From Thermoclostridium stercorarium subsp. stercorarium DSM 8532 (GTDB lineage: Bacteria > Bacillota > Clostridia > DSM-8532), in contig NC_020134.1 in the NCBI RefSeq assembly GCF_000331995.1, forward strand, positions 744,001-808,000: 64,000 bases of DNA, given 5' to 3'. Shown in pieces: positions 56,764 through 64,000 of the stretch (the stretch's first letter is position 1; every line of letters begins with the position of its first letter). Below the pieces are notes generated by a model that saw nothing but the letters and a program-made list of their open reading frames with translations, did not search any database and was not told the origin of the DNA. The translations under genes and the position numbers were made by a program.

Positions 56764-56793
56764 CGCCTGACCGGCTAAAACGCGCCGGTCAGG
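56764..56793 (+). other. Stem-loop after the zinc-ribbon gene
   Basis: Perfect 10-bp stem CCTGACCGGC/GCCGGTCAGG, no T run; perhaps a weak terminator or mRNA stabiliser. Confidence 0.5.
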
Positions 56794-56821
56794 GCAAACT
56801 ACTTCAAAAGCGGGAGTGGGT

Positions 56822-58018
56822 ATGGATAGAAGAGTACCGTTGTCAGAGCTTCAAAACAGAATGCGGCGGTTCAGGGACGTGATGGATAAAATTAACCCTG
56901 ACTGGCGGCTGGCTGTGATTTTCAGTAAGGTTAACCAGTATTATTTTACCGGCACGATGCAGGATGGAATGATTTTAATACCCAGGGAACGCGATGCTGA
57001 ATACTGGGTCAGAAGAAGTTACGACAGGGCCGTGGATGAGTCCTTTTTTCCGAATATAAAGCCTATGAACAGCTTCAGGGATGCCGCTGCGGAGTATGGA
57101 AATGTCCCGCCTGAGATATATCTTGAAACAGAAATAGTTCCGCTGGCTCTAATTGAAAGGTTTAAGAAATATTTTCCTTTTGAGACTGTGAAACCTGCCG
57201 ATAAGGCCATAAACTTGGTCAGGGCGGTAAAAAGCGGATATGAACTTGAATTGATGAAGAAGGCCGGAAGTATTCACCGGAAAGTCCTGGAAGAAAAGGT
57301 GCCTGCAATTTTTGAAGAAGGTATGAGCGAGGCAGAGCTTGCATTAAAATTATACTTAATTATGGTTGAGGAAGGTCATGACGCCACCGTCCGATTCGGT
57401 ATGTTTGACACTCCTATGGTTATGGGACATATTGCTTTTGGCGAAAGTTCAGTCTACCCGACGTTTTTTGACGGCCCGGGTGGAAATTACGGAATGAGTC
57501 CGGCTGTACCTTCGTTTGGGAGCAGGGAGCGTAAACTCAGAACCGGGGATTTGGTATTCATTGACGCTGCCTGTGCCGTTGACGGATATCATACCGATAA
57601 AACAATGACCTACATGTTTCGCAAAACTTTGCCCGGGAATGTGATTGATATTCATAAAAGGTGCCTGGAGATACAGAACGAAGTGGCGTCAATGCTGAAA
57701 CCCGGAGCAATCCCGGCTGAAATATATAAATCTGTAATGAATAAACTAAGCCCTGATTTTGCTGACAATTTTATGGGGTTTGGAAAGCGGAGGGTTAAGT
57801 TTATCGGGCATGGAATTGGTCTGAATGTGGACGAATACCCTGTAATTGCCGACGGGTTTTATGAGCCGCTGCAGGAGGGAATGGTCATAGCAATTGAACC
57901 CAAAAAGGGAATTGAGGGCGTCGGAATGGTAGGAGTGGAAAATACGTTTATAGTCACTCCGGCCGGAGGCGTTTGCATAACAGGCGAAAGTCCGGGACTT
58001 ATACCGGTACAAGTTTGA
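56822..58018 (+). CDS. M24-family metallopeptidase (Xaa-Pro type)
   Basis: A 398-residue pita-bread-fold enzyme: N-terminal creatinase-like domain (to about 165) and catalytic domain. The five metal ligands are visible: Asp in [10 protein letters not shown], Asp in YHTDKT, His in GHGIGL, Glu in IEPKKG and Glu in GVENT. Probably a cytoplasmic prolyl aminopeptidase. ATG 56822 follows GGAGTGGG; GTG 56816 is less likely. Confidence 0.9.
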   Translation: MDRRVPLSELQNRMRRFRDVMDKINPDWRLAVIFSKVNQYYFTGTMQDGMILIPRERDAEYWVRRSYDRAVDESFFPNIKPMNSFRDAAAEYGNVPPEIYLETEIVPLALIERFKKYFPFETVKPADKAINLVRAVKSGYELELMKKAGSIHRKVLEEKVPAIFEEGMSEAELALKLYLIMVEEGHDATVRFGMFDTPMVMGHIAFGESSVYPTFFDGPGGNYGMSPAVPSFGSRERKLRTGDLVFIDAACAVDGYHTDKTMTYMFRKTLPGNVIDIHKRCLEIQNEVASMLKPGAIPAEIYKSVMNKLSPDFADNFMGFGKRRVKFIGHGIGLNVDEYPVIADGFYEPLQEGMVIAIEPKKGIEGVGMVGVENTFIVTPAGGVCITGESPGLIPVQV

Positions 58019-58033
58019 GCATGCAGCATGGGT

Positions 58034-58060
58034 GGACAGGTGAATGGCCTGTCCCTTTTT
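58034..58060 (+). terminator. Terminator of the M24 peptidase gene
   Basis: GGACAGG/CCTGTCC hairpin with a T run (CTTTTTG). Confidence 0.88.
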
Positions 58061-58249
58061 GTTTGCTAAATATTTATCCTGGTTATATTAATAGTTTTTT
58101 CTTATATTAAGTTTTTTTACTAATATTAAGTTTTTTCAAAAATTATATTCTCACGCTTGAAAATAAGGAAAAATTATGCTAAAAAGTTGTTATCGTGTAT
58201 AAATTAGATTTTACAGTCTTTTATATATAAAAAATAGTGAGGAGAAAAT

Positions 58250-59920
58250 ATGAACGAGCATTGCAACAGTTTTATGTCGTTGAAAAACGAATTAACGGAC
58301 ATAAACGCGATAGAACAGTACCTGCTGAACAGTCAGTTCGGAATTGCTGTTTACAGAGCCAGGGACATGGTTTTGGTTGAAGCGAATCAAGTATGGCTGA
58401 ACAGGCTGGACGAACCGTTTAACAATAAAAGTTTCTCTGTCGGAAAACCTGTTAATGAAATAATTACAGGCTGGAAAGGAAGCGCTTTTGAAAAAATCTG
58501 GAATATTGCCGTCCAGACAAAAAAAGGGGTTAACCTTCCTGAGTATCGATACAGCGGGATGAAAAAGGGGATCTCCTACTGGAATATATCATTAACACCG
58601 ATTTTGTATTGTGGTGAACCGTTATACATTGTAGAAACTTCTTTTGACGTCACCGAGACGGTAATAAACAGAAATCAGGAAAACAGCAGGAATGCCCAGC
58701 TTTCAAGGCAATACAGGAATTTTGAAACCGTCGTTGAAAATATGTCGGATGCCCTTTTTGTGGTTTATCCGGACTACAGTATAGTGGCGCTTAATCAGGA
58801 AGCACATATAGTAAAGCATTTTTTTAACAGTTTTAAATATAATTCGCCTCCGGTTAACATAAAGTATTACGACGCAAATGACAACGAAATACCATACAAT
58901 GATCTGCCGGTGTTTAAAATAATTAAAGGCGATATTTATGAGGCGTTCAGGGTAACGGTTGTTACCCGGGAAGACACTCATCATTACAGTATAAGCGGAA
59001 GGCCCGTATACGACAATTACAGCAATACATACTTTTCCATTATATCAATTCGGGATATTACCAGTCAGGTTAATAATGATTATTATCTGCTGAAACTTGA
59101 AAAAGAAAGGAAAGAATACCTGGAAAGGGTCATCAAGGTTAAAGATAATTTTCTTACACTAATCTCTCACGAGTTTAAAACCCCGTTAACGGTTATAATG
59201 ACAGCTATTCAGGCCATGGAGCTGTTTTGTGGAAATGAATTGAGCGATAAAGCCAAAAGATATATAAATACGATAAAACAGAATACTTTAAGACAATTCA
59301 GGCTTGTCAGAAATCTTCTGGATATTACAAGAGGAACTGCCGATCAGATCCGGCTTAATAACAGGAATATTGATATTGTTTCACTCACAAGGCTTATAAC
59401 CGAATCTGTCAGAATATATGCCCTTCAGAAAGAACTGAATGTATCGTTTTATTCCAATGTTTCGGAGAAAACGGTGTGTATTGATGACGAAAAATACGAA
59501 CGCATACTTCTTAATATTTTGTCAAATGCGATTAAATTTACACCAAAGGGTAAAAATGTTAAAGTTGTGCTCACGGTCAAAAACGGGTATATAAACCTGG
59601 CGGTTAAGGATGAAGGAATTGGGATTCCGGAAGATAAACTTGATGTGATATTTGAGCGTTTTGGCCAGGTGGATTCAAGCCTTTCCAGACAGGCTGAGGG
59701 AAGCGGGATAGGGCTTTATCTGGTTAAAATGTTTGTGGAAAAAATGGGCGGGACCATATCTGTTAAAAGTAAGCCCTTTCACGGAACCACCTTTTTGGTA
59801 AGGCTCCCTGACACATCTGAGACAGCCGATACTAATGATGTCAGATATGAGGAAGGTGAAAACAGGAAAATTGTGGATATGATGAATATTGAATTTTCCG
59901 ATATTTATTTCTCAAAATAA
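58250..59920 (+). CDS. Soluble PAS-domain sensor histidine kinase
   Basis: A 556-residue kinase without membrane helices. Two PAS-like domains (about 20-145 and 155-280) precede the dimerisation domain with phospho-acceptor His307 (LISHEFKTPL) and an ATPase domain with N box NILSNAIKF, G1 DEGIGIPEDKL and G2 GSGIGLYLV. Cytoplasmic PAS sensing implies an internal signal such as redox or a ligand. No response regulator is adjacent, so it is an orphan. GGAGAAAAT precedes the start. Confidence 0.92.
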   Translation: MNEHCNSFMSLKNELTDINAIEQYLLNSQFGIAVYRARDMVLVEANQVWLNRLDEPFNNKSFSVGKPVNEIITGWKGSAFEKIWNIAVQTKKGVNLPEYRYSGMKKGISYWNISLTPILYCGEPLYIVETSFDVTETVINRNQENSRNAQLSRQYRNFETVVENMSDALFVVYPDYSIVALNQEAHIVKHFFNSFKYNSPPVNIKYYDANDNEIPYNDLPVFKIIKGDIYEAFRVTVVTREDTHHYSISGRPVYDNYSNTYFSIISIRDITSQVNNDYYLLKLEKERKEYLERVIKVKDNFLTLISHEFKTPLTVIMTAIQAMELFCGNELSDKAKRYINTIKQNTLRQFRLVRNLLDITRGTADQIRLNNRNIDIVSLTRLITESVRIYALQKELNVSFYSNVSEKTVCIDDEKYERILLNILSNAIKFTPKGKNVKVVLTVKNGYINLAVKDEGIGIPEDKLDVIFERFGQVDSSLSRQAEGSGIGLYLVKMFVEKMGGTISVKSKPFHGTTFLVRLPDTSETADTNDVRYEEGENRKIVDMMNIEFSDIYFSK

Positions 59921-60024
59921 CTGCAAGTTTTACTTAAATCCTTTAAAATATTATTGTTTTCATTTATAATAGGACAAGGGGTTTATACTTTTTGCCCCGG
60001 AATATTTAACGGATACAGTGGGCT

Positions 60025-60795
60025 ATGGAAATGAAGAAAGGGAAAATATATCGGATCATACTGATTATAATCGGGGTTATAGGAATACTTGATACAATTG
60101 TCGTAAGGGATTTCGTTAATGGCATGGACCTTGGTGTTTTATTACCGTCGTTAATCGGTATCGCCTGTATTTTATGGTCGCTGAAACCAATGTATGAGAA
60201 ATATTTGAACAAGGTTAATCCTGTGTTGCGCCGTATTGTGTACTGGTGTTTCCTTCTTTTTTTATTTCTTTTTATAACCGTTGAAGGGGCAATAGTTTTA
60301 GGCGGAAAATATATACGGGATTATGATATTAAGCCTGATTACATATTGGTTCTGGGAGCAGGCATATATGCGGACGGGAACCCTACGCCTGCGCTTGAGG
60401 AAAGGCTTTTGCTGAGCATAGACTATGCAAATCGGTACCCTGAGGCGTATATTGTCGTATCGGGCGGACAGGGAAAGAATGAACCTGTACCTGAAGCCCA
60501 TGCGATGGCCCAATACCTGATAAGGAAAGGCATCAGCCCCGACAGGATTATTATTGAAGACAAGGCTACCAGTACTATGGAGAACTTCAAATTTACAAAG
60601 GAATTAATTGACAGCGGCAAAAAAATAGCCTTTATAACCAATGATTTTCACGTGCTTCGTTCCACAATGCTTGCCAGAAGAAACGGGCTGGACGCTTACG
60701 GATACGGCACTCCAACACCCGGGATCGTGCTTATAAACTGTTACCTGAGGGAATTTTTTGCAATGGTTAAGTCCTTTCTTTTTGATCATCCGTAA
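60025..60795 (+). CDS. YdcF/SanA-like DUF218 membrane protein
   Basis: A 256-residue protein with three hydrophobic helices in the first 95 residues and a DUF218 domain (ILVLGAGIYADGNPTPALEERLLL, VVSGGQGKNEPVPEAHAM, ATSTMENFKFTKEL, TNDFHVLRS). Homologues act at the cell envelope, e.g. in vancomycin tolerance, but the enzyme reaction is unknown. It converges on the DUF4364 gene, overlapping it by 29 bases. Confidence 0.88.
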   Translation: MEMKKGKIYRIILIIIGVIGILDTIVVRDFVNGMDLGVLLPSLIGIACILWSLKPMYEKYLNKVNPVLRRIVYWCFLLFLFLFITVEGAIVLGGKYIRDYDIKPDYILVLGAGIYADGNPTPALEERLLLSIDYANRYPEAYIVVSGGQGKNEPVPEAHAMAQYLIRKGISPDRIIIEDKATSTMENFKFTKELIDSGKKIAFITNDFHVLRSTMLARRNGLDAYGYGTPTPGIVLINCYLREFFAMVKSFLFDHP

Positions 60796-61342
60796 ATCCG
60801 GCGGGTGGGCTGCTCTTTTCCCTGTTTTTGATAATTGCATCCAGAATTTCCACGTAGATTTCTTGGGGGAATTCGGTCCAGTTCTTGCATATATTGCGGG
60901 CATCTTCCTTTGTTCCCGCCGCCAGTTTGATTTCGATTAACGAAAAATCATTTTCCCTGATCTTGCAGACTACAGTATATCCGTCGCCTTCGGGATAGTA
61001 GTCTGCCGTAATCATGGTTTCGGCATGAATTCTGTTTTTTATTTCGGATATGCTGTCTTTCAGAAGTTTCTTCAAACCGGCGGGCAGTATGGATTCAAAC
61101 ATGTTTAACACCCATAAGCCCTTGTCGGTGATTGTATAATATGAAATGCCTTCTTTTTTATCTACCGTCACCAGACCTTCTTCAATCAGTTCGCTTAAAT
61201 ATTGCTGCATGTAAAAATAGTTCATCAGTCTGTTTTCCTGCATTATTCTTACAAACTGCATGCTTCCTATGGGGATTTCAATGATTTTGAGGAAATAGAG
61301 GATCAGAATCTTTTTTTCAGCGATATCTGAGTATTCGGTCAT
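60767..61342 (-). CDS. DUF4364 family protein
   Basis: A 191-residue protein whose N-terminal 75 residues form a PadR-like winged helix (KKILILYFLKIIEIPIGSMQ, YMQQYLSELIEEGLVTV, YYTITDKG). A C-terminal domain of mixed strands follows. DUF4364 proteins are found in Clostridia; probably a transcription factor (inference). GGAGGTAAA lies upstream of its ATG. Confidence 0.85.
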   Translation of the reverse strand: MTEYSDIAEKKILILYFLKIIEIPIGSMQFVRIMQENRLMNYFYMQQYLSELIEEGLVTVDKKEGISYYTITDKGLWVLNMFESILPAGLKKLLKDSISEIKNRIHAETMITADYYPEGDGYTVVCKIRENDFSLIEIKLAAGTKEDARNICKNWTEFPQEIYVEILDAIIKNREKSSPPAGFTDDQKERT

Positions 61343-61599
61343 CGGTAGAAAATTTTACCTCCTTCAGCCATAAAAATAAGGGACCATAAATTTATTATAC
61401 ATACGTTGCAAAAGTTTAACAACGCCCTTGATTTCCGTAAGCATTTTACAGTGGATGGAATCTGCACCGGCAAGGATCATAGTCAGGCTCAGAATCAGTG
61501 CGGACGTGTGAGTCCTGTTATTGTTTCAGTACCGTAATGAATTTTCCATAATGACTTAATTGCATTTTTCAAAACGGTTCTGTACAGCTCTTTATTTAC

Positions 61600-61627
61600 T
61601 TGACATACAGACTTAATAATTTATAAT
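61600..61627 (+). promoter_or_regulatory. Promoter of acn-icd
   Basis: TTGACA (61600-61605) and TATAAT (61622-61627), 16-base spacer. Confidence 0.75.
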
Positions 61628-61706
61628 AAGGTTATAATAAATGGCTTAATGACAATTTATGAAAGTTTTGCTTGAAGAAAATTCATACGGAAAGCAGGTG
61701 TTTAGT

Positions 61707-63644
61707 ATGGCCGGCACAATCACCGAAAAAATACTTGACAGGCATATAATTGAAGGCGAGAAAAAGCCGGGTGCGGAAATTGCACTGCGTATAGACAATA
61801 CGCTTACTCAGGATGCGACAGGAACGATGGCCTATCTGCAGTTTGAGGCCATAGGCATAGATAGGGTAAGAACAGAGTTCAGCGTAAGTTTTGTTGATCA
61901 TAACATGCTTCAGACCGATTTTAAAAATGCGGATGACCACCGTTATCTTCAGTCGGTGGCGCAGCGATACGGCATTTATTTTTCCAAGCCCGGTAACGGT
62001 ATTTGCCACCAGGTATTCCTTGAACGTTTCGCAAAACCAGGAAATACATTGATAGGATCAGACAGCCATACTCCAACCGCCGGGGGTATAGGATGCTTTG
62101 CGATGGGGGCTGGTGGTCTGGACGTGGCATGTGCCATGGCAGGCGCGCCTTTCAGGATTAAATATCCCAAAATTGTCGGGATACACCTTACCGGAAAATT
62201 GCAGCCATGGGTATCAGCAAAGGACGTTATTCTTGAGATACTCCGCAGGCTGGATGTTAAAGGCGGGGTCGGAAAAGTTCTTGAATATTTCGGCGAAGGT
62301 GTGAAAACTTTAAGTGTAACCGACAGGGCCACAATCGCAAATATGGGAACGGAAACAGGAGCCACGACAAGTATATTCCCCAGTGATGAAATTACAAGGG
62401 AATTTCTGCGAAGCCAGGGCAGGGAAGACCAGTGGATAGAACTGTTGCCCGATGAAAACGCTGAATATGACGAAATTATTGAAATAGATTTGTCAGCCAT
62501 TGAGCCTATGGTGGCTTTGCCCCACAGCCCGGGAAATGTGGTTAAAGTCCGTGAAGCCGGAAAAATAAAGGTTGACCAGGTGGCGATAGGTTCATGCACA
62601 AATTCGTCATTAAGGGACCTGAAGGTTGTTGCGAACGTGTTGAAAGACAGAACGGTATGCAGTGATCTTCATGTAACTATAAGCCCTGGGTCACGACAGG
62701 TTGTTGAACACCTTATTGAAAGCGGTGAATACCGGTATCTGGTCAGAGCGGGAGTAAGGATTCTTGAGAATGCCTGCGGACCGTGTATAGGAATGGGCGC
62801 TGCTCCGAATTCGGGCGGTGTATCGGTAAGGACTTTTAACAGGAATTTTAAAGGCAGAACCGGAACCGCAGACGCGCAGGTTTATCTTGTGAGCCCTGAA
62901 ACTGCCGTTGCAACAGCTATTACCGGATACCTTACCGACCCTCGTGAGCTTGGCGAATTTCCGAAATTCACAATGCCGGAAAAGTTTTTCATTAATGACA
63001 ATATGATTCTTAAGCCGCTGCCCGAAGAGGAAGCCAGAAAAGTGCAGATTGTGAGAGGGCCGAATATTGCTCCGCTTCCTACTTTTGACCCGATAAGCGA
63101 TACGCTGACAGGTAAGGTTCTTATCAAGGTGGAAGATAATATTACAACCGATCATATTATGCCTGCAGGCGCAAAAGTATTACCTTTAAGGAGCAATATT
63201 CCCGAAATATCGAAATTTGTGTTTGAAAGCCTTGACGGAAACTTTTATCATAAAGCTAAGGAAAATAACGGCGGGTTTATTGTCGCCGGAGAGAACTACG
63301 GTCAGGGCTCGAGCAGGGAACATGCCGCCCTTGCACCGAAATACCTGGGAATCAAGGCAGTTATTGCGAAATCTTTTGCCCGGATTCATCAGGCAAACCT
63401 GATAAATTTCGGTATTGTCCCGCTGACCTTTGCAAATCCAGAAGATTATGACGGCATTGACGAGATGGATGAACTGGAAATTTACATAGGGGACTTGCAG
63501 GGTGAGTGCACACTTTATAACAGGACAAAGGAAAAGAAAATTAAGCTTACCCATTCACTGTCGCGCCTTGATGCGGAAATATTGAAAACCGGCGGAAAAC
63601 TTCCGTGGATTAAAAAGACTGCAGAGAAAGGAAATGCGAAATGA
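61707..63644 (+). CDS. acnA: Aconitate hydratase
   Basis: A 645-residue [4Fe-4S] enzyme interconverting citrate and isocitrate. Cluster-binding Cys residues lie in IGSCTNSS and NACGPCIG; the swivel domain has [13 protein letters not shown]. The size fits the shorter mitochondrial-like aconitases, not the 900-residue AcnA form. ATG 61707 has a weak site (AGCAGGTG); an upstream in-frame ATG at 61659 lacks any. It overlaps icd by four bases, forming an oxidative TCA branch leading to 2-oxoglutarate for glutamate. Confidence 0.93.
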   Translation: MAGTITEKILDRHIIEGEKKPGAEIALRIDNTLTQDATGTMAYLQFEAIGIDRVRTEFSVSFVDHNMLQTDFKNADDHRYLQSVAQRYGIYFSKPGNGICHQVFLERFAKPGNTLIGSDSHTPTAGGIGCFAMGAGGLDVACAMAGAPFRIKYPKIVGIHLTGKLQPWVSAKDVILEILRRLDVKGGVGKVLEYFGEGVKTLSVTDRATIANMGTETGATTSIFPSDEITREFLRSQGREDQWIELLPDENAEYDEIIEIDLSAIEPMVALPHSPGNVVKVREAGKIKVDQVAIGSCTNSSLRDLKVVANVLKDRTVCSDLHVTISPGSRQVVEHLIESGEYRYLVRAGVRILENACGPCIGMGAAPNSGGVSVRTFNRNFKGRTGTADAQVYLVSPETAVATAITGYLTDPRELGEFPKFTMPEKFFINDNMILKPLPEEEARKVQIVRGPNIAPLPTFDPISDTLTGKVLIKVEDNITTDHIMPAGAKVLPLRSNIPEISKFVFESLDGNFYHKAKENNGGFIVAGENYGQGSSREHAALAPKYLGIKAVIAKSFARIHQANLINFGIVPLTFANPEDYDGIDEMDELEIYIGDLQGECTLYNRTKEKKIKLTHSLSRLDAEILKTGGKLPWIKKTAEKGNAK

Positions 63645-64000
63645 GTAAGATTGTGATGAAGACACCCCTTGTGGAGATGGACGGGGACGAAATGACCCGG
63701 ATCATTTGGAGATATGTAAAGGACGAGCTCATACATCCTTTCATTGAGCTGAAGACCGAATATTATGATTTGGGGCTGGAATACCGTGACAAAACGGAGG
63801 ATCAGGTGACAGTTGATGCTGCCGAGGCAACTAAAAAATACGGCGTTGCGGTAAAATGTGCGACAATAACGCCGAACGCCGAAAGGGTTAAAGAATATAA
63901 CCTCAAAAAGATGTGGAAAAGTCCCAATGCTACCATCAGGGCAATACTGGACGGAACGGTGTTCAGGACCCCGATTGTTGTAAAAGGCATTGAGCCGTTT
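63641..64000 (+). CDS. icd: NADP-type isocitrate dehydrogenase (partial, runs off the window)
   Basis: The first 120 codons of a eukaryotic-like (type II) isocitrate dehydrogenase. Signature [11 protein letters not shown] near the N-terminus, [16 protein letters not shown] and [12 protein letters not shown] substrate-binding segment. Oxidises isocitrate to 2-oxoglutarate. The ATG overlaps the acnA stop (ATGA). The coenzyme cannot be fixed from this fragment. Confidence 0.92.
   Translation, partial: MSKIVMKTPLVEMDGDEMTRIIWRYVKDELIHPFIELKTEYYDLGLEYRDKTEDQVTVDAAEATKKYGVAVKCATITPNAERVKEYNLKKMWKSPNATIRAILDGTVFRTPIVVKGIEPF

Overview
The window looks like a chromosome segment from a thermophilic, plant-polysaccharide-degrading member of the Clostridia. 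This is inferred from secreted GH10 and GH43 xylan enzymes, a Firmicutes flagellar/chemotaxis operon with CheC and CheD, strong GGAGG-type ribosome binding sites, CRISPR repeats ending GAATTGAAAC, and gene content resembling Thermoclostridium (Clostridium) stercorarium. The species is a guess from memory, not a database match.

Layout. 1-8892: xylan locus. A DUF5696-type protein and two sugar ABC permeases each carry one disabling lesion, followed by intact secreted GH10 xylanase and a 1222-residue GH43/GH43/CBM6 protein. 9090-12530: a rhomboid protease, then a metal-responsive CadC-like repressor with operator and its P-type ATPase. 12555-25451: a 35-residue membrane protein, then flhA-flhF-flhG-pilZ-cheA-cheW-cheC-cheD-(membrane protein)-sigD-fapA and three small genes. 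25503-34059: tRNA-Leu followed by an AT-rich, roughly 8.5-kb island ending in a copy of the tRNA 3' end. It carries a frameshifted lipoprotein, an HD phosphohydrolase, folP-folB-folK-folE behind a consensus promoter and structured leader, and a heterodimeric ABC exporter. 34235-38615: small unknown genes, a split chromate transporter pair, a ROK regulator and tRNA-Lys. 39001-39895: smpB and tmRNA. 39896-45613: a decayed integrated element, with a serine-recombinase relic abutting the tmRNA, two CRISPR arrays (19 and 7 full repeats) with duplicated leaders, a relic array and a phage lysis cassette; no cas genes. 45980-56167: msrA, an intracellular GH10 enzyme, a membrane protein and a five-gene Opp-type ABC importer. 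56203-64000: small membrane proteins, an M24 peptidase, an orphan PAS histidine kinase, DUF218 and DUF4364 proteins, and acn-icd (icd runs off the end).

Working together: the secreted enzymes at 4-9 kb would cut xylan and the intracellular GH10 would finish imported oligomers. The adjacent classical sugar transporter looks broken, so the Opp-type importer beside the intracellular GH10 is a candidate alternative route (inference). The flagellar block encodes export (FlhA), placement (FlhF/FlhG), braking (PilZ), adaptation (CheC/CheD) and the late sigma factor.

Most notable: the tRNA-Leu-bounded folate/exporter island with an unusual DHPS loop and a T10 frameshift in a lipoprotein; the duplicated CRISPR leader/array pair inside a decayed element at the tmRNA; and an OppC permease with about 285 extra residues made of four diverged repeats.
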